Source: Membranipora membranacea
Taxonomy: Eukaryota; Bryozoa; Gymnolaemata; Cheilostomatida; Membraniporidae
Direction of reading: 5' to 3'
Length of the DNA: 60,000 nt
Assembly (NCBI GenBank): GCA_914767715.1
Contig: OU612071.1
Location: 15,250,948-15,310,947 of the forward strand
Below the pieces are notes generated by a model, which was not told where the DNA came from, made no database searches, and worked only from the letters and a program-made list of their open reading frames with translations. Of the stretch, positions 21,780 to 34,372 are shown piece after piece. Every line of letters starts with the position of its first letter. Position 1 is the stretch's first letter. The position numbers and the translations under genes are program-made.

Positions 21780-23110
21780 CTTAATTTACTTTTGCATATT
21801 TTTGATTAACTTAAATTATACTGTTTTTGCTTAATTTGTGTTACTTGATATGTTGTTGACTTTTTTCTAGTATAGATGATAATTATGAGTTTCATGTGTC
21901 TTTCTTTAACTTCAGTTTCATTTCCTCTTCGTACAAAATAGAGCAAATTACCATCTCTTCCCTCTGCAAGGTTTCCCACTGGTATTGCAAATGTCGTTAG
22001 TCCCACACATTGTGATTTGACCAGCAAAGGCAGAGCGGCTAAAAGATATTACTCTCTTTATTACTGATTGACGCTGCCACAGAATGACGCATTATTGTAT
22101 CTGCATCTTGACTTACTCTCTTCAGAGCACACCTCATGGTATTATTAACACTGGCACAGAATTGCACTGAATTACATTGTATTACATCCGAACACTGATA
22201 TATATTATACGGATGAGGGGTACCTATCTGACCCTGAGCAAGCGTATTGCTATTTATGTATGGTTGTTGGACCGCATAGCTGCCGGATTTACAGCTTTAT
22301 TTAGATCCTGACACAAAGCTTTATACTGATGACAGTTTTAACACTTATTTGTAAACCAAAAACATTTATTATCCGTCTTTGCTGGTCATTTATTTATCAT
22401 TCAAAATATAATAATCAATAAGCTTACTCCCACACAAAAATTGACTGATCACAGAAGTTTTGATAATTGAAAGATGGGCAACAAATGCTCCAGTATCATG
22501 TACTGCAGTTGACCAACTAGCTGCCTCCACGAGCTTGCTTCTTCTAGGTTTAATGAGGTCATTTCTCATCATCTCTTTGACTAAAATCTATCATTGTATA
22601 AACTGTCGTTTCTCTGGTGTTGTTTGACAGACTTGAGTGTCAGTATACAGCTGCTCAAGTGCTTTTAGTAGTTAACAGCTTGTCTAGTACTGTATAAATA
22701 GCTCTGAAAGCAAACGTACTGTATATCCCCAAATAAACTACCAATGGTACTATATATACAATGCGTTTATCGATAGACGCACAGCGGTTTGTTGGGATTA
22801 TACACTTCACGCCTCACAAGTTGAGTAATTGCGTAATAGCGTAGAACAGGCGTGATGTGGGTTAATTGCTTTTTAATTACCGATGTTTGACCCCCTCATA
22901 TCTCGGCCCCATGGCCACCCACAGGGACAATTAAGACACCATTAGAATCCCATTGATCTCACGAATCCAATGATATATGTTTTGCTTTTATTCATGCAAG
23001 TTTAATTTTTTTTATACTCTACCTAACTATTGTAGTCGTAAAAATGTACCTGTCTGTCATATTCGTAGTGTCATACAGTGTGTTTGTGAGAAGTTGTGTG
23101 AGGTTGCTTC
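21780..23110. other. Noncoding stretch after the intact unit
   Basis: No credible gene or repeat was recognised. The 3' boundary of the mobile unit probably lies in the first few hundred bases but no terminal repeat was found. Confidence 0.4.
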
Positions 23111-23117
23111 TACCTCT

Positions 23118-24469
23118 CTTGGGATGCAACTTCCATCAATGAGGTCCGTATAAATGCTTGTGAAAAGTCGTTCTTTTTGATGTCAGCCAGATGGCTTCAG
23201 GTACAGGTGGGTGCAGATGATTACATGAATCACATACAGTATGCTATTGAGGAATCTGCTAGTATCTACAGTAAGCTTCATAAAATACCGTTAGTCAAGT
23301 ATGACTGACATTAAAAGTAAAGTTACCTTGACAATCGGAGATAGAACTATTTTGATTCATGCAGTAATTAAAAAGCTATAATGTAGAGGATTATTTAGGA
23401 CGGAGGATTTCTGAGCTGCATTGTAATGTACGTAATAAATGGATAGTTTGGAAATTGGTTTCCGAAAGCTATGCAACTATTTTGGGGAGGAGAAGTCTTA
23501 TAAAGGTACCCTATTTGGTAAAGAAGCTTATGTTGTAAGGTTAGTTCAAACTATTTCAAAACTTAATTCGAGCATGGGAAGGGGGATCCATCGACTTTCA
23601 GTGCCTTCTTTGCGGAGCGGAAACTAGACAAGAATCTAATAGTAGGTTTGTAGGCAATAGAGGTCATGAATTCTTTCATTTCTGTAGAAGTATATCTCAT
23701 CTAAGATCCCAGCTAAGAGTTTTGTAATATTTTTGTGTTAGAAGTGTAGACTATTGTACTAGTATTATGAACAATATGGATTCTGATGTTCTTGTAAAGG
23801 AGCTAATTGGAGTTGGTGGCTTGCTTAGTAAAACAGTGAGAAAGCCATTGTTGAAAGCAATGTATAGGACGAAAGACATGGGGTGGCTGAACTGCTGTGA
23901 ACTCATAATGGGTTGTCTGTAATATAAGAGAGCTAATCGCGGACCATAGTATAAATTACGGAATAGAAGTTCAGCTGTTTTGTTGTTATCACCCTGATGA
24001 TGATCTTGTACATGATTATTTATAATCTTGCAACCCTAATGAAATTAGCCTTGACCTAGTGAAAAGAGCAGCAGAGTTAATATCAAGGGTTGTAGAGAGG
24101 CAAGAATCTAGGTGTCTTGTAGGCGGGGAGCTTATATTATTGAGTGATACAGATAGAGTGCAGGTTAGAAGTGTCCCACCCAATAACAATGTGGCGGAGA
24201 GTATTTTAGGACTAACTGAATGGCTAATGCACAAGGGCTCCAATGCTTCCAGCTGTTATGTTGCTTCCAAAACTAGGTTTGCAATAAATAACACTGCTGA
24301 TTACCTAGATAATTCAAATGTTGGTATAATGCTGGCTGCTAAATTTTCAAGAGGTTTAAAATATAGGTCAGGTATAGCTTTATGCAGACAAGTCAGTATG
24401 AGCAATATTAGCTGGAAAACCTTGGAATATGCCTTTGCTCTGCTTGTGGGAGCACCAAAAAAAATCTGA
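23118..24469 (+). pseudogene. Decayed subfamily C transposase-like gene (copy 5)
   Basis: Fragments line up in order with the intact transposase: SWDATSIN at 23118 (part of the following motif deleted), MDSLEIGFRKL at 23439, a GDP-like segment near 23585, VGGLLSKTV near 23810, and the open stretch 24059-24469. That stretch holds NNNVAESILGL (candidate catalytic Glu) and ends in a normal-looking stop. At least four shifts or stops interrupt the earlier part. The same subfamily as 4430-4990, by DNA similarity. Confidence 0.75.
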
Positions 24470-25280
24470 AAACAAATTTCCTTGCAATACGCTCAAGTAT
24501 GACAGAGCAGAAGCAGACCATCGTTTGAGTGGCCTCTCATAAGCTGACTTGACTAATGAGAAACAAAACATGTCTTCTTGGCCATCTTATGCTTTTTGGC
24601 ACAGTAAGTGGATGGCACGAGTTCAGACTATTGCCTAAGGGAGTTCTTAAGTGTGGACTGGTGGCCCATCATCCAGGTTATGGTATGATGAGGGTTGAAT
24701 GGAGTGGTATGGGGAGAGTAGGGTGTTGGGCGTGCATAGAATAAGGATGTGTGCCCTCCACAGCACACAGTTTCCAGCTGGATACGAGACCTCTCACATG
24801 TGTCAAAACAAGCTGTGCCTTTCAGTCCCCCATCTGACCCTAGAGCAAAACTGGGTAAATATGCAGCGTGGGAGGTGCTCTGATGAGAGCCAATGCAGTG
24901 GCCATGCTGGCTACCCAAAATGCTTGATATAATGTGCCACAACATGCTGTGCCTTTCAGTCCCCCATCTGTGCCTGAAGCCAAACTGGGTCAACATGCAG
25001 CGTGGGAGGTGCTCTGATGAGAGCCAATGCAGTGGCCATGCTGGCTACCCAAAATGCTTGATATAATGTGCCACAACATGCTGTGCCTTTCAGTCCCCCA
25101 TCTGGGCCTAAAGCCAAACTGGATTAACATGCAGCGTGGGAGGTGCTCTGATGCAGTGGCCATGTTGGCTACCCAAAATGCTTGTTATAATAATAATCAT
25201 TACTATCAGGAACTGTACTGTATTCACTCATCTGCCCCCATCCAATTTAGTGTTGCTCCTTATATTATATATATTATCTG
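24405..25280 (+). repeat. Subfamily C 3' tail with 134-bp satellite (copy 5)
   Basis: Three tandem units, equivalent points at 24891, 25025 and about 25149 (the last unit has a ~10-bp deletion). The flanking segments match those at 7385-8400 in the same order, so the satellite is part of the element and not an independent array. Confidence 0.75.
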
Positions 25281-25333
25281 GCTATCACTTCCCCCTCACC
25301 CTCATTGCTAACTCTCTCATACTTTACTGTGTA

Positions 25334-25366
25334 TAGGTTTTGAAATGAGCGAAGACACCACTTGCA
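25334..25366 (+). pseudogene. Possible remnant of an SGNH exon 2
   Basis: The short GFEMSED frame after a tgtatag acceptor-like site resembles the GLNMSEG start of exon 2 in the copy at 11113. It is expected position-wise, downstream of the subfamily C satellite. Too short to be sure. Confidence 0.3.
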
Positions 25367-25456
25367 TGTAATATATTACTCATTTCTGCCCAGACATATC
25401 CAGACATATTTAATGTTTATTTCATATATTGATATGTACTGTGACATGGTGTAGCA

Positions 25457-25684
25457 TTGTATGACAAACTTTTTGTAAGAAGAAAACAAATGTTCACTGA
25501 GGCTAAAAACAGTCGTTATCACCCCTACAATAATCATGCTCGAATTAGTGTGAAAGGCGACTTTGTTGCTGGATTTGCTGCAGATATAGTTGCGATCTTT
25601 GACGGTCATCTTCCTCTTATTCAAATCTTGGGCCGGTCTCATGCCGCTCATGGCCCTCATCTTTTATATTGTTCACTACATTAA
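25457..25684 (+). CDS. Unassigned 75-codon open frame
   Basis: Opens with MYDKLFVRRKQ and continues with NNHARISVKGDF. I do not recognise it and see no splice partner. It could be a remnant of an element gene or chance. Confidence 0.2.
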   Translation: MYDKLFVRRKQMFTEAKNSRYHPYNNHARISVKGDFVAGFAADIVAIFDGHLPLIQILGRSHAAHGPHLLYCSLH

Positions 25685-26394
25685 AGTGCTTTTGCACGTA
25701 TGATATGTTTTGCTGCAACTGAAGCCGCGTGATGGAATTTCAACATAATGGGGGCCGACATTGACAAGCTTTTTGCGACAGAGCCATGTCTGTTGTTGTG
25801 GTAAACAGCACTGCTGGCTCTGCTGGGTAGTTATAACTGAGCAGGACATCATTTGGCATATGATTACTCAAGGCCCTGTTAAATGCCTCCTTTGCACTGT
25901 CTACTTAGCCAAGCTTTATGGTCTGATGGTTTATGAATAATATTGCAAAATAAATGTGAATTTGAAGGAATCATGCATTGCTCTTAAACGGTCAACCGTA
26001 TCTTTAAGAAGGTGTGGAGACTTCAGATGTGGAGTAAGTTTAAGCTTCGGGATACCCATGACCAAGATTATCCCACCAGAAATGATGGAGTGGTAGAGGA
26101 AATACCCATGTTTACTAATGCTATACCATAGTGGCTTCAGTCGAGGGGGATCTTAGGGCAATGTGGTTGGGACGTGTTACGAAGGGCCCTTCAACTTGAG
26201 ACGAAGGTGAAGAACTAATAGCGATACATAATTTTGGTGTGGTGGTGGTAGTAGATGAAAATAAAAAGTGTTGTTCATTTGCAATGAAACTGAATTGATT
26301 ATTCTGTCGGATATATGAAGGACAGGACAGGACAGATCAAAAGTGTTGGTAATGGTAAAGTAAAGTCATTAGTTACCCTGAACATCGGCTATAT

Positions 26395-26685
26395 GACATG
26401 GTTCCACAGAGAAAGTCAGCTAGGGGTAGACACTCTACAAGAACTCATAATGATGTACTGGTGAAAAAATGCTGCACGAGGCATTATCAAAGACTATCTT
26501 TTATAAATACGGTGTATGTTAACGCATATCAATACTTTATATCAATACTTCATTTTATACCTAATGGTATTTTTAATTTTTCTTCCATTTTTGTCTGACA
26601 CGTTCTAATATGATATGTATCGTCTTCACATTACATGTTTTGAATGGTTTTCAATAAAGTTCAAAATTCAAATTCAAGGTTTTGG
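26395..26685 (+). mobile_element. 3' remnant of a LINE
   Basis: The first codons (PQRKSARGRHSTRTHND) resemble the C-terminal basic tail of CR1-like ORF2, compare NTQRKSARK in the LINE at 12.2 kb. The stretch ends with an AATAAA signal and a TTCAAA-type short tail. Severely 5' truncated. Confidence 0.45.
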
Positions 26686-26689
26686 ACAT

Positions 26690-29400
26690 GTAAAATGTGG
26701 TGTTTCTGCAAATGAGAGCGCCTTAAGAATGTGGTTTTGGGTGCAGTATGCAACTGTGATGGTCGCCGTCGAGAACTTGTTGACAAACAACTTCAAAAAT
26801 ATATTTTTAGGCAAATAAAATGATGGCTATTCAAGGATGTGGTCCTACTGGTGTTGGTTGCTGTCTTGAATGGTTTGATATGTTTTAGTTTAATAAAATG
26901 AGAGCGCCTAAGAATGTGGTTTGGGTGCAGTAATTATTTATGGTTTTACTGGTGATAGGACATGGTGATGGTTAGAAGGTTTGAGAAGTTATTATAAGTT
27001 ATAAAAAAGTGTTGTTATATAAAATGATGGTGATTGAATGAAGAGCAGTGGTTATGGGTGCATTGAGTGTAACAGCGATTTGAATATAAATTGAGCAGCA
27101 GCGGGGAGTGTGTTTGGGCAAAATCATCACTCAGCTGGCGCTGTTACACTGGCTGTTTCTCCCCGGTAAATCTCGACAGGAAGGTTTGAGGCAACATATT
27201 GAAGTAATATGTTTTCATAGCTATATTTATTTATCGTTAAGTTGAGGTTTGAGAAGTTTTTATAATATAATATGTTTTGGTACCTAATATGATTGCATGA
27301 CATGGTTGTGGTTATGGGTACATTGAGATTTAAATATAAATTGAGCCACCAGCGGGGAGAGAGGCAGGCGGTTCTTTGGTACGCACACAGAGAGAGAGAG
27401 TCTTGACACAATCAGCTCGCAGCTGCTACACTGACTGTTTCCTCTGACAAAGCTATCAAGGAAGGTTTATCCAACTCACCATACTGAACAAATATAATTT
27501 GATATTATAGAGAAAGTTAAATGCTTTTAAACAATTAATCAGTCATTTAGATCTATATAAGCTCTGTGAAGTTTATTTAACTTAAGTTAGTTAGGACATT
27601 GATTGCGTTCTGCCCCGACAGGGCACATAAATTTGAAACCTATTTAGAAAATATTATAAGAACTGGATAGCAGAGCAGAAGTATTGGATGAGGAACAATA
27701 TTAAATTTAAAAGTTGAAATCGCCTAACAGTGAGGATTGCAACGAAGCGCTTTACCAAGGGGAACTAAACTGAATTAAAACCATGTCCATCAAGCGATGT
27801 CTAAAAAATAAAAGACCACTTCTCCCCCCTCCCCTAAAACAAAAAAGAAACCGCGTGACAAGACTAAGTTAGAACCCTTCAAAATCATTGTTGGCTAGTC
27901 AGAAAAAAAAATAATTTGCAAGCACAGGCAACATTGGAAAGCCATTCACAAGTAAACTGTGTGTCACAGTAAATATAGAGCTCGCGCGGGTGATGAAATT
28001 CATGATAGAGGGAGAAAATTAGATTGTGTGTCAATGACAAAAAAATCACATGCTCAGTCACATCTTGAGCATCTTTGTCCTTTTGAAGTGCAGAAAAAAT
28101 GGAAACGAGAGAATGGATACTGCAACTTATTTACAAATACTGTGACAATAAATCCCAGGGTCCCAAAAAGGTGTAAGATATAGTCATATAGTGGAACCAT
28201 CATGGTAGCGTCTTTAGCCAAACTGATCATGTGATGAACCATATTATATCACATGAAGAAAATAAGAAAAAGATCCTGGTAGCAACACAGTGACAATGAA
28301 ATTTCTTAAAAACAAGAGAAAAAGTACACAATTAACCTAAAGAAAGCAATCCAATCTAATTATGTTGTCAGTTGGAAATCCAAACAATAACAAATAATAT
28401 ATTTCCTTAGACCTATAAAATTGCCTTAAACTTAGCATAAGCCAAATGGGAAATTCGAACAACCAGTAGGATAGCCTGGATAACCCCACCGTGACTAGTA
28501 GATGGAATCTTCGGAACTGAGATTGCTAGAGGCAGAACAACTGAGGTCAATATCAATCATATGGATGCAAAAAGAATTAAACCAGCTCAATCATTTGATG
28601 AGAACCTCATACCACAGCACACGATGCAAGAGTCAATGCCCTCTTGCTGCACAGCAGCTCAAAAAAAAAGAAAAAAACAGATCGACCGCTGCAAAAATAA
28701 CTGATTCTTTTCTTCTTGACATAAAAATTGAATTGTTGGTGATTACCAGCGGAAAGGTCTTAGACGTGTTGGATGGAGTGGTGTGTTTCGGCGAACATCC
28801 CATGGGTACAAGGTACGATTAGGATAGGATGTATGTGGTTGGTTGCTGCCTGGAATGGTCTGACTGTTGTCAAATAAAATGAGAGCTCCTCAAGAATGTG
28901 GTTTTGGGTGCAGTGTGCATATGATATGTTTAGGTGGTGGTAGTTGTCGATAACTTGTAGACAAGCAAGTATAAAAATATAGTTTAGGAGAATAAAATGA
29001 TGGCTCTTCAAGGATGTGGCCTAACTGGTGTTGGTTGTTGTCTAGAATGGTCTGATATGTTTCAATCTAATAAAATGAGAGAGCCTCAAGAATGTGGCTT
29101 TTGGTGCAGTATTCAATTTTGCTATGTTAAGGTTTTACTGGTGATGGGTGTTGTTTAGAAGGTTTTGTGATGTGATTATAGCATGTTTTGTATATTATAT
29201 GATGGCGATCGAATGACATGGTCATGGCTATGGGTGATTTGTGTATGGTAACAGCAATTTGAATACCAGTTGAGCCACCAGTGGGGAGAGTGTGTATATC
29301 AACACGCAGCTGTTACACTGACAGTTTCTCTCCGGTTAATCTCGACAGGAAGGTTTGTTTGATGCCACATATTACAGTAATATCATGTAATATAGCAATA
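26690..29400. repeat. Dispersed repeat modules, present two to three times
   Basis: A module with AATAAAATGAGAGCGCC...AAGAATGTGGTTTTGGGTGCAGT occurs near 26710, 26893, 28874 and 29068. Its partner, AATAAAATGATGGCT...CAAGGATGTGG, is near 26813 and 28990. A second module, CAGCGGGGAGAG...GTTACACTG...TCTCGACAGGAAGGTTTG, occurs near 27096-27195, 27345-27470 and 29275-29360. The two modules keep the same order, so 26.7-27.2 and 28.85-29.4 kb look like two copies of one element. No coding frame. Confidence 0.55.
27480..28840. other. Stretch between the repeat modules
   Basis: Only short, A-rich, lysine-rich frames (for example 27959-28183 and 28502-28822 on the plus strand). None has a recognisable motif or splice partner. 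Confidence 0.3.
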
Positions 29401-30768
29401 TAAGTGTTTGACGTTTTAAACAATAAATTAATAATAATTTTAAATCTACACAAGCTCAGCGAAGTCTATTTATGAAAATTGATTGTCAAAAGTGAGGCAT
29501 AATTTTCTCAACAATTCGGAGTTGCCCAACTCCTGGACAGTATTAGCCTTTCATCCAACTTGATCAGCACCGTGCTGCAAAACACAGAAATAACTCACCG
29601 ATCTCACATCATATACTGAGGATAGGGGAGAGGGGGAGCCCTGAAGCGCTGGTTATCTCAGATACACCACATGGCGATCACTGAAATATAGAACATCAGT
29701 GTGACTAGCCTTGTCTCACGGCTACTTTTTGATAACCTTGTCACATGAATAACTTGATTGGTATAAATGATGCCAAAGTCACATAACAGGCTAAAATGTT
29801 GAGGAGATGCAAGAACATTCTGCAACCGACCTATTAAGATGCAAGACTGCATGTAATTTGACAGAAAACTTAGTTTAAGCTATACATTCCACACAAATTC
29901 ACAATTACTATAAAAGTTATTTATGGGAGCATTTAGACCATGTAGCACCAAACCCATTCTGACACATTACACACTGCAGTCAAAATTCAATATCACCGTT
30001 TCAGATAGCAACCAATTCCTCTAGACAAGAAATTTCCCCACTTTACCAAAATAAAATGTCCAACTTACTTTTATCATAGACGTATCAACTCACAGTCCAC
30101 TATTATTGATCTAGTTCGCTTTGTATACCATATACATATAGCCATGTATGGGTTCATCGGCCTTATTCAGCTGTGTACGTATCATAGTTGTCTACCAGTT
30201 AGAAAAAAAACCAGACATCTATCAGTTATTTCAGTGTGTTTTGAATTCTGCTCATATTAATCCACCATCAAGGATGTTTGATAACGTAAATGATCACACC
30301 CTTTGCTATCGAGTGAGACGTCCCGGAATCTATCCGGGGCTTAACACCCGTCCTCGTCTCGAGGGATTTACCCTGGCTTCTCCCTACCCATATACCACAA
30401 AACTCAAAATCAACTTCAACCAACAACTCTCACCAATCACACACATCTCAAACTAAGACAACTCTCATAATCACTAAACCGACTGATGGAACTACTCATC
30501 CTTCTAACATCTAGGCAGTGTTCTATCAGTTCTAGTCAAAATTGTCCAGGGGTCTACCCTCCCCCACATGAGACAAGACAATCCATCATCAAAAACTACA
30601 CTTATTTAACAATTGTTAGCCAGATTTTCAAACCTAGGGTTTCCTAGATCAAGCGTGATCTGCCTGCATTAAGGTAGAATGGGAATGACCTGACTGTGGG
30701 CAAATTACATCAAACGCGCTGGGGTTGGCGAATAGCCTGTGAACAGAGAGTGCAGCTATACCTTAGTT

Positions 30769-30833
30769 GTACCAAGGAGTTAAATACTTAAGACTAAAGA
30801 CTCAGACTTAAGACTAAAGAGTTAACTCCTTGG
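30769..30833. repeat. Hairpin-forming inverted repeat
   Basis: CCAAGGAGTTAA pairs with TTAACTCCTTGG, and inner copies of ACTTAAGACTAAAGA add a direct repeat within the loop. Confidence 0.6.
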
Positions 30834-31859
30834 ATGTACATACCTGTTTTCTTCACTGCCCCATGTCTCTTTGCTACCACTTCTAATTTAGTCAGAGTAA
30901 TTTCTGTTAAGATAGCATCGGCTTGTCAGATTTGGTCATCTTCTCTTGTGTGTGCCTGTTATAGGTACTGCTGTCAATTAGAAAATAATTTGACGATTTT
31001 CATTTGAAGATAATTCCCCTAACCTATCTAACCCCGTTAACACGCCGCTACTTTTTTGGCTAAAGTACCTGCCCTGCGTGACAGCATGGCTACCCCAACC
31101 CTCTGCTCAGTAGTTGACTTAATCATTCTACTGACTGATCTCCCAAGCCAAGAACAATAATGACCACAGAGATCGAGATTAAATAAATACCATGATAACC
31201 ATGAACTGCTGTTGGCTTCTTTGGCCAAAGTTGAATGATCAGATAGAAAAGCATCACCGCCAGCATGTGTGTCATCTAGTATTTGCTACTATCTCTCGCC
31301 CAGCGATTGGATAAAAATGTTATCGATTATATAGAAAAATAGGAATAGAATGATATACACTACAGAATACAGATATGAATATTATATAGTTATGGTAGAT
31401 TCTGTGAATTGAACCTGTTCTTCACAACCAGCCTCAACCAAGGACTAGGAGTAATTCTGTTACTGTTACTCCTTGCCACAACATATGAACTCTACAATTG
31501 TCACCCAGCAATAGTCTCCTAAAATGCATTACATCACAATCTTGAACTATTAAATGAAATAATCCAATGATTTTATAGTCAATTACTCCAAGCTAACAAT
31601 GAAGATCTTATTTTTTACTCACATTACAAGTCTTTCCCCTCGTGGCACATCTGCACAGTCTCGTCTGCTGCATGATAATGTCCCTCCAATCAGAAGCTAG
31701 AATATTTCTCTAGTGCGAGGTCAAAGTTCATATTTATAATACTCTGTGATCTGATTGGATAAAAATTGTCATACTGAAAGCAAGGAGTTGACTCCGTGCT
31801 GAAAGGAGTGTGGAAATTTCCACTGCTGTGGATATGACATCATGATCATTACTTGTAAC

Positions 31860-31896
31860 CATAGACCTACTAATAATAATTATTAGTAGGTCTATG
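31860..31896. mobile_element. 37-bp perfect palindrome flanked by 8-bp target duplications
   Basis: CATAGACCTACTAATAAT pairs exactly with its reverse complement. CTTGTAAC flanks it on both sides (31852-31859 and 31897-31904). It looks like a minimal hAT-type MITE, or the collapsed ends of one. Confidence 0.75.
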
Positions 31897-33570
31897 CTTG
31901 TAACAGAAGTAGACAACTCTAAACTATAGAAAAGATTCATGAAGGGAGGGTAGGATGTCAAACAATCACACTTGCTAAAAGAAAAGGATGGAATATAATT
32001 TAAAGCCACTAACTGGCATTGCGGCTGTCTGAGCACTTAGACTAGGGTTGCTGGGATTTGCATTTCATTGTCAACCAAATGGTATAATAAAAAATGCCAA
32101 TATCACCAACCCGAGCAAAGTTTCAGCACTGTAAGCTTTAGCCTGACTATGCCTGACAACTGCGTGGGAATTACCATGATTGATGGAATTTTCTTTCACA
32201 GGTACATGTCAAGCTTTTGCTTTCTATGACTACACAATAAATATCTCTGTCATAACATGCAAGAGAGTACCTAGGTTTATACTAAGACACATTTTAGCTG
32301 TGTTTACGCTTTTCAAAGCATATTGCAGAGTTGTAGTCTGACGATGCGCCTTTGTCCAGATTTAGTATTGACCTTTGGCATCATACAAAAGTTGTTCGCT
32401 CATCACTAGCAAAATATTGTCTGAAGAGGTGATGAAAGACAATTGGCTGAGATATTTCTACACCTACATAATCAACGCTCTTTCTACACCGTCTCGCTGT
32501 CTTTGTACACATTGTTCACATCACACACTGCTGTGATGAGTGTTATTCTTCTATTGCAAATGACTGTTGAACAAATTGATGCTTTCAGAACAAACTGATG
32601 AAGAACAAAGCCAGTTTCAAGTTTCTCAGTGCCAACTATTGTCTGTGCATTATATGTCCCATGATGAATTACAAATCTGATCTGGCCCCATGCAGGAGCG
32701 ATGGCCTTTCTCATGATAAGCCCAGACGACCGATTATCGCAATTTCCAAATTTTTCCAGCTAAATATTTTTCAAGATTGTGTAGCTCCTGTAGAACCTCT
32801 GGTTAATGCCCTAAAACTGGTTTTGTCACCAAGACAGGAAGGAAAGTTCTAGTTTATGCCCTGAAACTGATTGAAGTCGCTGTCTGTTTTTGTGGTTTTC
32901 AATCATAGCAACATGCTTTGTTATAGTTCCAACATTGTCTCTGACCAATTGGGTATAGAGCAGCTCCTTGGTCAGAGACAGATCAGTACGGGCACATAAA
33001 GCAACACTGACCTCTGCAGCTGTGAAGGTTCATTGTTCAACGACAACATGAATAGAACGAAGGAGTCGTCTCCTTATTCGACATGAGAAGACAACTAAGT
33101 TTTATTCTTTACATTTCTAGTACTCTGTCTATTAACATTTTTACTTTTCCAGCCATAGTTTTAACGAACTCAAATTCTGTTCGGTGCAAACTGGATTAAC
33201 ACTATGGACTGGAAATAGTATGTATTCGAGTCATAAGCCGGATATATTAGCATCACAGACTTAACTTGTATATTGATAAATGCTTGCCAAAAAATAATCC
33301 AATCAACTAAAATCTAAACTGAAAACTAAACTTTGCCTATCACTGATTATACATCTAGGATATGGAAATGGAATTTAAATGACAAGATGAAACTAAGTAT
33401 ATTCCTATGTATAATTGAGGTATTATTATTATCACAATCACACGGCATCATAATAATAAAGTCCAAAGGTTGTTGCTCGCATTATTATTTAAATTTCAAC
33501 AACAAGATGATAATTTGCAGATTCAAAGTTGGAGCTCCAGATAATCTGATGAACTCACATACATCTAGGT

Positions 33571-34365
33571 CACAGCCAGCCCTTAAAAGCGTTCGGGATG
33601 GCGATCGCGGCTGTAGGCGGACGTTAAGGGGGTGGGTGAGAAGCTAAGAAACTCCGTTTTTTTCAAATTATCACTTTTTTAACTTTAGCACCTGTTTACA
33701 GCACTTTTGCCTCATCTCACAGAGTTCTAACCCTGTTTTTCAGATTCCTCATACCTTTAAACATACATGTTGTCATATCAATAAAATAACATAAAAGTGC
33801 AGACTTATTAATGGTTGTCTTCTCTTATGTCTGGGCACTCTCAGACACGGCACTTTGCGGAGACTCAAAAATAATTTATGTAAATTAAGGCTCGCTAGAA
33901 ATGGTCCTTAGGCTATGTTATATGTTGTGATATGAGATTGTCTTATTTTTTCCCTATATTTTCCAATGCTAATTAAACAGTTGTCTTCCCATGACAATAA
34001 AATCTGACCGAAACGATAGCTCCTAATACAATTTAACGAGTCTTATTCATTTTAAACAAGCAGCAGTCTCCGAAAAGTGCCGTGTCTGAGAATGTCCAGA
34101 CATAGGAGAAGACAACCATTAATAAGTCTGCAAATTTATGTTATTTTATTGATGTGACAACATACATGTATGTTTTAAGGTATGAAAAATCTGAAACACA
34201 GGGTTAGAACTCTGTGTGAGATGAGGCAAAAATGCTGTAAACAGGTGCTAAAGTTAAAAAAGTAATAAATTGCAAATAACGGAGTTTCCTAGCTTCCCAC
34301 CCACCCCCTTAACGACCGACTACGGCCGCGATCACCATCCCGAACGCTTTTAAGGGCTGGCTATG
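33571..34365. mobile_element. 795-bp foldback element with 8-bp target duplication
   Basis: Arms 33571-33865 and 34075-34365 are inverted repeats of about 290 bp with few mismatches; the tips are CACAGCCAGCCC and CATAGCCAGCCC. ATCTAGGT flanks both ends (33563-33570 and 34366-34373). The 8-bp duplication fits hAT-like mobility. It has no coding capacity and would need a transposase in trans. The right duplication overlaps the stop codon of the membrane-protein gene. Confidence 0.85.
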
Positions 34366-34372
34366 ATCTAGG

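Larger units (their letters stand above)
29400..33560. other. Long noncoding stretch
   Basis: No supported gene. Two hairpins are present (30769-30833 and 31860-31896). A short segment at 30640-30730 resembles 46975-47100, an unclassified dispersed repeat. The part nearest 33560 is the original 3' flank of the membrane-protein gene at 34373-40382. Confidence 0.4.
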
